Source: Oscillospiraceae bacterium | GTDB lineage: Bacteria > Bacillota > Clostridia > Oscillospirales > Oscillospiraceae | Direction of reading: 5' to 3' | DNA: 64,000 nt | NCBI GenBank assembly: GCA_015067845.1 | Contig: SVLT01000001.1 | Location: 62,001-126,000, forward strand | Shown: positions 38,436 to 45,035 of the stretch, piece after piece | Position numbering within the stretch: the first letter of the stretch is position 1 | Layout: each line of letters starts with the position of its first letter | The notes under the pieces: model-generated | The model's database searches: none | Told to the model about the DNA's origin: nothing | What the model saw: the letters and a program-made list of their open reading frames with translations, nothing else | Translations under genes and position numbers: made by a program

Positions 38436-39224
38436 TTATACTCCAAGGAGTTTGGCGGCTGTTTTCCAGGCGATCTGCTCTTTTTCATCATCCGTCAGGG
38501 GCAGCTGCAAAAACCGCTGTAACTCCACCTCCGGGTCCCACATAGGGAAGTCACTTCCGTAGAGGAAACGCTCCGCACCGTAGTGGCGGATGTATTCTAC
38601 TGCTTGTTCCGGCTCCATAAACATCAGGGAGCTGGATGTATCGAAAAGACAGTTGCTGTCCGTCAGCACCTCACGGGCGATCTCCTTCATCTGATAACCG
38701 CCGAAATGGGCGGCGACCACCTGCAATTTGGGGAACTGCTCCAAAACATTGCGCAGCCGTGCCGGATGGGAATAATCATAACGCAGGTCACCCATGTGGA
38801 ACACCATGGGGATTTTCCCCTGGATCTGCTCATAAACCGGGAACATTCCGGGATCGTCGATGCCGAATGTCTGGTAATCCGGATGGATCTTGATGCCGCG
38901 CAGGCCGTTGTCCATAATGAACTGAACTTCGTCCATCAGGCCTTCCATGGCGGCGTGCACTGTGCCAAAGCCGTAAAAACGGGGCTGGGATGCCGTTTGC
39001 TCCAAAATAAAGGAATTGATGTGACGTGTGCGCTCCGGTACAACCGCTACCGGCAGAACCACGAATTCCGAGATTCCGGCTCTGTCCGAATGAGACAACA
39101 GGGTCTGCACGCTTCCGTCGATTTTGTCATTGCCAAGGCCGTCGTAAAACTGGCGGACATTGTCCGCCGCCTTTGCTGCAATGGCATCCGGGTAAATATG
39201 GGTGTGAAAGTCTATGATTCTCAA
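38436..39224 (-). CDS. amidohydrolase-2 family (TIM-barrel metal-dependent hydrolase)
   Basis: 262 residues. Metal ligands: HTH near the N-terminus (DFHTHIYPD, 6-8), then GIKIHPDYQ, VFHMGD, AAHFGG and the late Asp in YGSDFPMWD. It belongs to the ACMSD/pyrone-dicarboxylate-lactonase group of amidohydrolases, which hydrolyse or decarboxylate small acids. Monocistronic; substrate unknown. Confidence 0.85.
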   Translation of the reverse strand: MRIIDFHTHIYPDAIAAKAADNVRQFYDGLGNDKIDGSVQTLLSHSDRAGISEFVVLPVAVVPERTRHINSFILEQTASQPRFYGFGTVHAAMEGLMDEVQFIMDNGLRGIKIHPDYQTFGIDDPGMFPVYEQIQGKIPMVFHMGDLRYDYSHPARLRNVLEQFPKLQVVAAHFGGYQMKEIAREVLTDSNCLFDTSSSLMFMEPEQAVEYIRHYGAERFLYGSDFPMWDPEVELQRFLQLPLTDDEKEQIAWKTAAKLLGV

Positions 39225-39340
39225 TGGTATCGCCTCTATGATTTTTTTCTATTATATCACATCGTGCGAAAATTGCAATATTTTCCAGCATGAACAGATT
39301 AGCAATTGTGGTGCCACAAATAATCACGAGAAGGAACTAC

Positions 39341-39601
39341 TTATGTCATCTCTTCTGTCATCTCGCAGATTTTTCTGACATTGATAACAATTTCACCGAA
39401 CCCATACAATAGCAGAAACAAAGTAAAACCCGCTATAAGAATTAAAGCATCCATAACTACAAGCTGCTTTAACGAACCAAAATCCCAAATGCCAACACCG
39501 GCAACCTCTATGATGATGGAAACACAGACCACAATAATGGAAACAGCTAATATTAGGCCCGCAAACTTCTGAATTGTTTTTCCGCAGTTATTCAATTTCA
39601 T
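39341..39601 (-). CDS. small two-helix membrane protein
   Basis: 86 residues from the ATG at 39601 (GGGGGT spaced 9 nt; a start 33 nt upstream lacks one). Two membrane helices at about 14-36 and 50-72, with a short polar tail. Divergent from the XRE regulator at 39728, which may control it. No recognised family. Confidence 0.6.
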   Translation of the reverse strand: MKLNNCGKTIQKFAGLILAVSIIVVCVSIIIEVAGVGIWDFGSLKQLVVMDALILIAGFTLFLLLYGFGEIVINVRKICEMTEEMT

Positions 39602-39655
39602 TCCATTTCTACCCCCATCAGGAATTATTTCCAATTCGTTCCAGTACTATTAGTT

Positions 39656-39685
39656 ATTATAATAGTGTTGCATTGTGTTTGTCAA
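39656..39685 (-). promoter_or_regulatory. promoter of the small membrane protein gene
   Basis: Minus strand TTGACA (39685-39680), 18-nt spacer, TATAAT (39661-39656). Lies in the divergent gap with the XRE gene. Confidence 0.8.
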
Positions 39686-39727
39686 GTGTAGTTTTCGATA
39701 AACTAATAATGAAAGGTGGGCAACATC

Positions 39728-40075
39728 ATGCGTGAGCGGAAGGAAATCAATATTCAGATTGGTGAACAAATTCGCATTGCCAGAGAGCATGCAAAATTGA
39801 CCCAGGAGCAGTTTGCTGAACGCATTGATGTGTCTCCGCAATATATCTCCGATTTGGAACGAGGCGTGGTAGGTATTTCTATTCCAACCTTAAAACGCGC
39901 CTGTGTTTCTCTCGGTGTCTCTTGTGACCAAATACTATTTGGCACAAGCTCCGGTAATAGAATGGAATCCATTGAAATGCGGTGCCGTAACCTTTCCGAC
40001 GGTGATTTCTCAATACTGCTGGACATTGTCAGTAATTTTACCAAAGCAATCGAAAATGCACACAAGAAAGATTAA
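39728..40075 (+). CDS. XRE family transcriptional regulator
   Basis: 115 residues from the ATG at 39728 (AAAGGTGG upstream). A classical Cro/C1-type HTH occupies about 9-65 (LTQEQFAERIDVSPQYISDLERG), followed by a short helical tail. It is close to the left end of integrative element 1 but outside its att site. Probably autoregulates the divergent promoter. Confidence 0.85.
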   Translation: MRERKEINIQIGEQIRIAREHAKLTQEQFAERIDVSPQYISDLERGVVGISIPTLKRACVSLGVSCDQILFGTSSGNRMESIEMRCRNLSDGDFSILLDIVSNFTKAIENAHKKD

Positions 40076-40076
40076 A

Positions 40077-40107
40077 TCCGTCTTGCCAAACAAGACGGAT
40101 TTTTTAT
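40077..40107 (+). terminator. terminator after the XRE gene
   Basis: AATCCGTCTTG/CAAGACGGATT followed by TTTTTATT. Confidence 0.9.
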
Positions 40108-40108
40108 T

Positions 40109-40238
40109 GCATCTCGAGTGTGGGGATCCGTCTGCATCGCCGTCCGCAAGTGGACGGCGATCAAGGTTTCGCTCCGTCAAGCTGTCGCGACTGGCCTGCC
40201 CCCGGCAGGTCAGATTTAATCTTTCTAATCTCAACACA
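40109..40238 (-). repeat. tRNA-trailing hairpin repeat, copy C
   Basis: Read on minus, this lay directly downstream of tRNA-Pro(GGG) and its terminator before element 1 inserted. It has a CCTGCCGGGGGCAGG hairpin (40209-40195), a second hairpin CGCCGTCC/GGACGGCG, and ends in ATCCCCACACTCGAGA, a degenerate copy of the tRNA-Pro(GGG) 3' end (ATCTCGACACTCGGACC). Same plan as the copies at 51464 and 58542. Confidence 0.6.
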
Positions 40239-40242
40239 AAAG

Positions 40243-40280
40243 AAAATTGCGAAAACAGCACATACTGTTTTCGCAATTTT
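40243..40280 (-). terminator. original terminator of tRNA-Pro(GGG), displaced by element 1
   Basis: AAAATTGCGAAAACAG/CTGTTTTCGCAATTTT perfect stem with T-rich tail on minus. It abuts the left att copy, so before insertion it directly followed the tRNA gene now 3.7 kb away. Confidence 0.8.
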
Positions 40281-40281
40281 A

Positions 40282-40325
40282 GTCCGAGTGTCCAGATTCG
40301 AACTCGAGGCCTCTTGAACCCCATT
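40282..40325 (-). repeat. left attachment site of element 1
   Basis: 3'-half tRNA-Pro remnant (T-arm, variable loop, anticodon 3' strand) matching 43939-43982 at 43 of 44 positions; the CCA end is missing. Confidence 0.9.
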
Positions 40326-40452
40326 TGTATCAAGCATTCGGAATATGGAAGAATTCCGGGGTAAATAGTGGTATGTAGGCCCTCGAATTCCCAAATATCG
40401 CAACAATTTGACGTGTACATCACAATACAAACCAAACTTTATTTGAAGTTTG

Positions 40453-40470
40453 TTAGACAAATGTTAGACA
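40453..40470 (+). repeat. integrase arm-type sites, left end of element 1
   Basis: Two TTAGACA units with 11-bp period (40453-40459, 40464-40470). The same pair recurs at 43842-43859 near the right end. Confidence 0.6.
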
Positions 40471-40495
40471 CATGCTAGAATACAGTATAGAACAC

Positions 40496-40800
40496 TGACC
40501 GTTACAACAAGCAACGCCACCCCCGGATGCGGACTTGATCCGCCGCCGGGGGTGGTTGCTATTGTGTGACCTCTCACGCCAGATAGACGCACCCAGGTAT
40601 CGATGACCATAACGAAGTTGGGAGCGCACGGAACGCAGTGCAGGAGACGCACCACGCCCCCTGCGCGGTCTCTACGCACCGGGATGGTGCTGACACCCCC
40701 TACAACCCATCGTCGAGAGGAAACGCATCGTTGCGGGCGCACCACCTACCGCCATGCACAGTCTTCCGTTCGCACCTTGTCAAAGAAACGCCCCCGGCGT
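40496..40800 (+). other. conserved structured non-coding region of element 1
   Basis: Begins with a long hairpin (40511-40559: GCAAC..CCACCCCCGG ... CCGGGGGTGGTTGC, loop CTTGA). It continues with a 58-nt block (40582-40639) identical to element 2, then patches around CAACCCATCGTCG and CGCACCTTGTCAAAGAA. Identity is higher than in the coding genes and reading frame is not kept between the two elements, which argues for an RNA or replication/packaging signal. The stretch 40326-40495 holds only the arm sites and a weak promoter-like sequence. Confidence 0.7.
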
Positions 40801-40827
40801 GCACCACGAGCACAGAGATGATTGCAT

Positions 40828-40905
40828 AAAAAAGGCGTGTAGCCACTTACCACAGCACTACACGCCAGTCCCCAACGAGATATTCTCGCTCCTTACAACG
40901 GGAAC
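40828..40905 (-). ncRNA. candidate small antisense-strand RNA of element 1
   Basis: Minus strand promoter TTGATT (40940-40935), 17-nt spacer, TAGTAT (40917-40912). About 80 nt downstream is a terminator hairpin GGCGTGTAG/CTACACGCC (40866-40834) followed by TTTTTT. No ORF in between, so a small RNA is the simplest reading. Confidence 0.5.
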
Positions 40906-40984
40906 ATCTCAATACTAGCATAATGAACACATAAAATCAAGGACATAATTTGCATTTGTTTACGATAAGTTCATAAATCACGTA

Positions 40985-41025
40985 TTGACAAAATCTGTAA
41001 TCACAGTTAAAATGTAATCACAGTT
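40985..41025 (+). promoter_or_regulatory. promoter and operator repeats for the RHH-rep operon, element 1
   Basis: TTGACA (40985), 17-nt spacer, TAAAAT (41008-41013). A 13-nt direct repeat TGTAATCACAGTT at 40996-41008 and 41013-41025 covers the spacer and the start region, and inverted half-sites TGTGAT occur at 41101 and 41113. Likely binding sites of the RHH-type protein. A 120-nt leader with no ORF follows. Confidence 0.75.
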
Positions 41026-41147
41026 TGTTGCTGTATTTGAATGTGAAAATATAAAGTTGCTCAAAAATCAAATTTAAGAAAGATTCAAGTACCCTTTGAT
41101 TGTGATAAAAGTTGTGATTGAAATGTTTATAAATGGGGGTAGATATT

Positions 41148-41354
41148 ATGAAGATTAGAAAGAAAAGCAATGAGCCAAGAGATACAGTGTTAACAATTAG
41201 ATTGTCAAAGTCTGAACAGCAAGAACTGAAAAAACGAGCCGCAAAAGTTGGTCTATCCGTTGGTGCATTTCTTCTCGGTCTCGCCCTTGGCGATATGGCA
41301 GGTAAAGCACTCTTGGGTGATCTACTTGATCCGGCAAAGAAGGACGAGCCGTAA
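41148..41354 (+). CDS. ribbon-helix-helix-like regulator, element 1
   Basis: 68 residues from the ATG at 41148 (GGGGGTAG upstream). A beta strand (DTVLTIRLSKSEQQ) followed by two helices (LKKRAAKVGLSVGAFLLGLAL) fits a CopG/Arc-type ribbon-helix-helix domain at about 12-45, then a polar tail. Placed like a plasmid copy-number repressor, between repeated operator-like sites and the origin/rep. It is not similar in sequence to the element 2 counterpart. Confidence 0.65.
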   Translation: MKIRKKSNEPRDTVLTIRLSKSEQQELKKRAAKVGLSVGAFLLGLALGDMAGKALLGDLLDPAKKDEP

Positions 41355-41407
41355 ATTCCCATAGGGTTTTGGCATAGTAACGCCAATGCGTATGTTGTTT
41401 GCGGCTA

Positions 41408-41440
41408 GTTTGCAAAGGGTCAGTATTACCCTTTGCAAAC
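41408..41440 (+). other. candidate rolling-circle origin with CRESS nonanucleotide, element 1
   Basis: Perfect 13-bp stem GTTTGCAAAGGGT/ACCCTTTGCAAAC around CAGTATT. The sequence CAGTATTAC at 41421-41429 matches the NANTATTAC nonanucleotide nicked by CRESS-virus Rep between T7 and A8 (here 41427/41428). It lies 46 nt before the rep ATG. TGCGTACACTT at 41449-41459 is shared with element 2 and, with an ATGCGTA copy just upstream of the hairpin, may be a Rep-binding iteron. Confidence 0.85.
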
Positions 41441-41485
41441 GGATGTAATGCGTACACTTACGCAATGAATTTGAAAGGAGTTATA

Positions 41486-42460
41486 ATGCCCAGAAAACCC
41501 AGTAAAAGAAAGTTCCTGCTAACCATCAATAATCCCGTTGACCATGGTTTCACCCACGAACGCATACGAGCCATTCTATCCGATTTCCCCGGTGTGATCT
41601 ACTGGTGTATGTGTGATGAGATCGGACTTGAAACGAAAACACTTCATACCCATCTGTATGTGGTGTTCAAAAACTCTGTCGTGTTCGATACCATTCATAA
41701 TCGATTCTATGGTGTCCGCATTGACGAGTGTCAAGGCAACAACAGTCAATGTCGTGACTATGTCCGTAAAGAGGGGAAATATTTGGACGACCCCAAGCAT
41801 GACACAAACCTGCCCGATACCTTTGAAGAATGGGGCGAACTGCCACCGGACAGAACCAAGTCCGAAACGCAGGCCGAGCAGATTATGCAAATGGTCATTG
41901 ATGGCAAAACAAATGCTGAGATCCTCAAACAGATTCCCGGTGCATATTCCAAACTGAACTATATTGAGCAAGCTCGTCAGACGTTTCTTGCGGATGAGTT
42001 CATGGACAAATACTGCAAACGTGACGTTACATACCTTTGGGGAGATACACGAGTTGGCAAAACCAGAAGTGTCATGGACAAATACGGTTATCGTCAGGTC
42101 TACCAGGTCACAGACTATTCCCATCCTTTTGACAATTACAGCGGTCAAGGTATCATTATCTTTGAAGAGTTCCGCAGTAGTCTAAAAATCGAGGATATGC
42201 TGAAATACCTTGATGGCCACCCTGTTATGCTCCCCTGCCGTTATGCCAATAAAGTGGCATGCTATACCAAGGTGTACCTGATTTCCAATATTCCCTTGGA
42301 AAAGCAGTACACAAACATTCAGCTGGACTGCCCCAAGACCTGGGACGCATTCCTGGCTCGCATTGACCATGTCGAGCATATGACCAAGCAATTTGAAGAA
42401 CTGCCGGATGACCCGGATTTTGACCCCGACAGTATCTTTGGAAATATGGGGGTAGTCTGA
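41486..42460 (+). CDS. rep: CRESS-DNA-virus-like replication initiator Rep, element 1
   Basis: 324 residues from the ATG at 41486 (GAAAGGAG upstream). HUH endonuclease domain: motif I FLLTINN (10-16), motif II H54-T-H56, motif III Y92 with K95/K98 (DYVRKEGK), one catalytic tyrosine. Superfamily 3 helicase domain: Walker A GDTRVGKT (186-193), Walker B IIIFEE (223-228), motif C ending in N268 (VYLISN). This layout is that of circovirus/geminivirus-type Rep and of related bacterial plasmid Reps. It should nick the origin hairpin and unwind it. Followed by the HTH gene after 1 nt. Confidence 0.93.
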   Translation: MPRKPSKRKFLLTINNPVDHGFTHERIRAILSDFPGVIYWCMCDEIGLETKTLHTHLYVVFKNSVVFDTIHNRFYGVRIDECQGNNSQCRDYVRKEGKYLDDPKHDTNLPDTFEEWGELPPDRTKSETQAEQIMQMVIDGKTNAEILKQIPGAYSKLNYIEQARQTFLADEFMDKYCKRDVTYLWGDTRVGKTRSVMDKYGYRQVYQVTDYSHPFDNYSGQGIIIFEEFRSSLKIEDMLKYLDGHPVMLPCRYANKVACYTKVYLISNIPLEKQYTNIQLDCPKTWDAFLARIDHVEHMTKQFEELPDDPDFDPDSIFGNMGVV

Positions 42461-42461
42461 T

Positions 42462-42653
42462 ATGTTTCGAGAGTACCCCGATATTCTGACAATACCTCAG
42501 GTCGCCCAGGCCCTGGGGATCTGTACCAAGGCCGCCTATGCCCTGGTAAAGGATAAAAAACTGGGACACATCCGAGTGGGACGAATTATCAAAGTTCCGA
42601 AATTCAGCCTTGAAGAGTTCGTCAAATCCGCTCGGAACAATGTAGTGTTGTAA
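42462..42653 (+). CDS. excisionase/AlpA-like HTH protein, element 1
   Basis: 63 residues. Winged-helix MerR/excisionase-type domain: ILTIPQVAQALGICTKAAYALVKDKKLGHIRVGRIIKVPK (written here from residue 6 on; key residues are the Q-V-A-Q helix and the IRVGR wing). Starts 1 nt after rep and precedes the integrase, as excisionases and DNA-binding directionality factors usually do. Confidence 0.85.
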   Translation: MFREYPDILTIPQVAQALGICTKAAYALVKDKKLGHIRVGRIIKVPKFSLEEFVKSARNNVVL

Positions 42654-42693
42654 CGGTTAAGTGAAATCTACTGTCACATGAAAGGAGTAATCT

Positions 42694-43839
42694 ATGACAG
42701 GCAGCTTAACCGTAAAGCGTGGAAAATACTACGCAGTCATTAACCTAACCGAAAATGGGAAACGCAAGCAAAAATGGATTTGCAGCGGTTTGTCCGAAAG
42801 AGGCAATAAGCGAAAGGCTGACCAATTTCTTCGTGATACCTTAGCTGAGTATGAACGAATGGAAGGCATTATCAAAACCGATATGCTCTTTTCTGACTAT
42901 ATCCGTGTATGGTTGGAGCATATCGCCCGGAAAGTTGATACAGTGACAATGCAGGGATATCAAGTCCTGGCTGATGGTCACATTCTCCCCTACTTTGATA
43001 ACGCAAAGATTGCCTTGGCTGACCTAGATTATCGGGACATTCAGCGGTATATCGACACAAAGCATACGTCAGGCAGACTGGATGGAAAAGGCGGTTTGTC
43101 TCCTCGCTCTCTGAAACTGCACAAGAACATTATCAACCAGACATTGAATCTGGCATTGCAAAACAAGTTGATCCTGGCAAATCCCTGTCAGTTCGTTGTG
43201 CTTCCCCAGACCGTACGATATGAGAGTACATTCTACAATGACAAGCAGTTAAAAGCACTTTTTGCCGCACTCTACAATGATCCTCTCCTGCCCCTGGTGA
43301 AAATCACCGCTCTGTATGGACTACGTAGGAGTGAACTATTGGGACTACAATGGGACAGTATCGACTTTGAAGCCAAGACCATGACCATTCGGCACACTGT
43401 GTCAAAGGTCACGGAAGTAGTCGCTAAGGACAAGACAAAAAATGCCAGCAGTCGCCGCACGTTCCCTTTGACCCCGGAAGCATTGGAAATATTCCAGTAT
43501 GCCAAGTGCCAGGAACAGCAAAACCGCCTTGCGTTTGGCCGGGAATACCAGGATAATCCCTATGTGTTCAAATGGCCTGATGGGCATACCTATTCCCCGG
43601 ACTACATCAGCGAGCGATTCAGTAACCTACTGAAAAAGCACAACCTGCCACACATTCGCTTTCACGAACTGCGACACAGTTGTGCCAGTATGCTCTTAGC
43701 CATGGGATGGAACTTGAAAGATATCCAGGAATGGCTTGGACACTCGGATATTAAAATGACCGCTAATCTCTATTCCCATTTGGATGTTACCCGAAAGAAT
43801 AATATTGCTGAATCCCTCGCCAAGCGATTCGGTGTTTGA
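42694..43839 (+). CDS. int: tyrosine recombinase (integrase), element 1
   Basis: 381 residues. N-terminal arm-binding domain (1-55), SAM-like core-binding domain (about 60-160), catalytic domain with R211 (YGLRRSELLG), H324-x2-R327 (HELRHS), H350 (LGHSD) and nucleophile Y360 (NLYSHLD). Tn916/phage-type integrase. It ends 100 bp from the 3' end of tRNA-Pro(GGG), its attachment site. AAAGGAG before the ATG. Confidence 0.95.
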   Translation: MTGSLTVKRGKYYAVINLTENGKRKQKWICSGLSERGNKRKADQFLRDTLAEYERMEGIIKTDMLFSDYIRVWLEHIARKVDTVTMQGYQVLADGHILPYFDNAKIALADLDYRDIQRYIDTKHTSGRLDGKGGLSPRSLKLHKNIINQTLNLALQNKLILANPCQFVVLPQTVRYESTFYNDKQLKALFAALYNDPLLPLVKITALYGLRRSELLGLQWDSIDFEAKTMTIRHTVSKVTEVVAKDKTKNASSRRTFPLTPEALEIFQYAKCQEQQNRLAFGREYQDNPYVFKWPDGHTYSPDYISERFSNLLKKHNLPHIRFHELRHSCASMLLAMGWNLKDIQEWLGHSDIKMTANLYSHLDVTRKNNIAESLAKRFGV

Positions 43840-43841
43840 TG

Positions 43842-43859
43842 TTAGACAAATGTTAGACA
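43842..43859 (+). repeat. integrase arm-type sites, right end of element 1
   Basis: TTAGACA at 43842-43848 and 43853-43859 (11-bp period), the same pair as at 40453-40470. Confidence 0.6.
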
Positions 43860-43898
43860 TCGTCGGGATTTCACCTAGAAAAACGGGTAAAAAGTTAG

Positions 43899-43936
43899 AA
43901 AAAATCCGTAGAACCCATAAGATTCCACGGATTTCT
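43899..43936. terminator. element-borne terminator shared by integrase and tRNA-Pro(GGG)
   Basis: AAATCCGTAGAA/TTCCACGGATTT stem (one mismatch). It lies between the convergent int gene and the tRNA and replaces the displaced tRNA terminator at 40243-40280. Confidence 0.7.
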
Positions 43937-44013
43937 TGGTCCGAGTGTCGAGATTCGAACTCGAGGCCTCTTGAACCCCATTCAAGCGCGATACCAAACT
44001 TCGCCACACCCGG
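43937..44013 (-). tRNA. tRNA-Pro(GGG)
   Basis: 77 nt including encoded CCA. Acceptor CCGGGTG/CACTCGG, anticodon stem CTTGA/TCAAG with loop ATGGGGT giving anticodon GGG. Its 3' half is the right attachment site of element 1. Confidence 0.92.
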
Positions 44014-44043
44014 ATATTCAGTTACGTTCCTTGACGCTTGGAT

Positions 44044-44072
44044 ATATTAGCACACCTTGGCGAAAATTGCAA
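44044..44072 (-). promoter_or_regulatory. promoter of tRNA-Pro(GGG)
   Basis: Minus strand TTGCAA (44072-44067), 17-nt spacer, TAATAT (44049-44044). Confidence 0.65.
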
Positions 44073-44114
44073 GCACTTTTTTCGCTTTTTCTGAAAATAA
44101 TTTTCAAAAAACAG

Positions 44115-44140
44115 TGCCGGGGCAAAACACCCCGGCACAA
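44115..44140 (-). terminator. terminator after the zinc-ribbon gene
   Basis: GTGCCGGGG/CCCCGGCAC stem followed on minus by TGTTTTTTG. Confidence 0.85.
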
Positions 44141-44147
44141 AGCCGTT

Positions 44148-44366
44148 TTACTCACCGGGGTTGATCTTGATGACCTTGCCCAAGTTCCAAAGCCGGGCAA
44201 CCCCCAGCTCTGCTTCTTTCTTCTGCTGCTCCGTCTCATATTCCAGATACACAGTATGCGCGCCGCAATCGCTGCACTCCACCTGCACATTCCAGCCGCC
44301 CTCGTGGGTCAGGATACCGGCTCCCCGACAACAGGGGCACTCTTCCAATTCGATCAAATTCTCCAT
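44148..44366 (-). CDS. small zinc-ribbon protein, Lar-like
   Basis: 72 residues with two CxxC pairs (EECPCCRGAG and VECSDCGAHT) and a C-terminal helix ending in ARLWNLGKVIKI. The two-knuckle ribbon plus a late WN motif resembles Lar-type restriction alleviation proteins, but is too short to be sure. Starts 9 nt after the DUF2344 gene, so it is the last gene of that operon. Confidence 0.65.
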   Translation of the reverse strand: MENLIELEECPCCRGAGILTHEGGWNVQVECSDCGAHTVYLEYETEQQKKEAELGVARLWNLGKVIKINPGE

Positions 44367-44375
44367 ACTAAACTC

Positions 44376-45035
44376 CTATCTGAAAATTTCTTCATCATGA
44401 TTATAAATCTCGTTTCGGCAATACCGGGCAAAATCCGGTTTGCAATCAGGCAGATAACGCACAATGGCCGCTACGATCTGCGCAGGATTCAGCGTGGGAT
44501 TCTGGCAGCAAATTCTGGCCTGAATACGCAGAGTATTCGCATCTTCCATCGTAAACGAGATACGGCGAATCATGGGAACAATATCCTGCTCTGTCACGCC
44601 GTTTTTGCTTTTCTTCTCAACGGAAAGTGACGGCCGGGAAAACAGCTTTTCCATATCGTTGATCATCGCATCTGTAACGCAATCGTCGTATTCCAGATAT
44701 ACCACGCAATCCAGCAGCGCAATATCCTTGATTTTACCGCCATTTTCATAGACGCTGCGCACCTTCACACCCTCTACAAGGGCATGATTCAGTCTGTCCA
44801 TGATTTCCTCGCAGGAAACCGGATCGCCCTCCAATTCGAAGTCCAGCAGCTCACAGCGGCTTTCAATCCCCACCGACAGGGGCAGCGCAATAGAAACCGA
44901 CGGACGGGGGTTGTATCCCTGGGTATGGGTCAGGCGCAGGCCTGAGCGTTTGAATGCGCGCTGAAACAGGCGCATCAGGTCAAGATGGGAGATATAGACC
45001 GCATTGCCGGTCTTTTCAAACAAGGCTCTAAGCAT
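44376..45035 (-). CDS. TIGR03936/DUF2344 radical-SAM-associated protein
   Basis: 219 residues from the ATG at 45035 (GGAGG spaced 9 nt), overlapping the radical SAM gene by 8 nt. Starts LRALFEKTGNAVYISHLDLMRLFQRA, then LTHTQGYNPRPSVSIALPLSVGIES (key motif HTQGYNPRP), which defines the family that follows or is fused to B12-binding radical SAM proteins. Function of the pair is unknown; tRNA or ribosome-related modification is often suspected. Confidence 0.9.
   Translation of the reverse strand: MLRALFEKTGNAVYISHLDLMRLFQRAFKRSGLRLTHTQGYNPRPSVSIALPLSVGIESRCELLDFELEGDPVSCEEIMDRLNHALVEGVKVRSVYENGGKIKDIALLDCVVYLEYDDCVTDAMINDMEKLFSRPSLSVEKKSKNGVTEQDIVPMIRRISFTMEDANTLRIQARICCQNPTLNPAQIVAAIVRYLPDCKPDFARYCRNEIYNHDEEIFR

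Larger units (their letters stand above)
40282..43982 (+). mobile_element. integrative element 1 (CRESS-Rep element in tRNA-Pro(GGG))
   Basis: Bounded by a 44-bp direct repeat with one mismatch: 40282-40325 and 43939-43982. The right copy is the 3' half of tRNA-Pro(GGG). Gene order on plus: conserved non-coding region, RHH-type regulator, origin hairpin, Rep, excisionase-like HTH, tyrosine integrase. About 3.7 kb with no cargo. A close relative in opposite orientation is at 47839-51413. The integrase end adjoins the tRNA, and the element carries a new tRNA 3' end plus terminator. Confidence 0.9.

Noticed and set aside
40603..40821. Short ORF beginning MTITKLGAHGTQ (also at 51102-50857 on minus)
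   Set aside because: The first dozen codons are shared only because the DNA is identical there; the frames diverge afterwards, so a non-coding role is more likely.
40985..41120. Repeats around 41 kb as a CRISPR array
   Set aside because: Units are 13 nt, irregularly spaced and partly inverted, with no cas genes; they fit operator sites.
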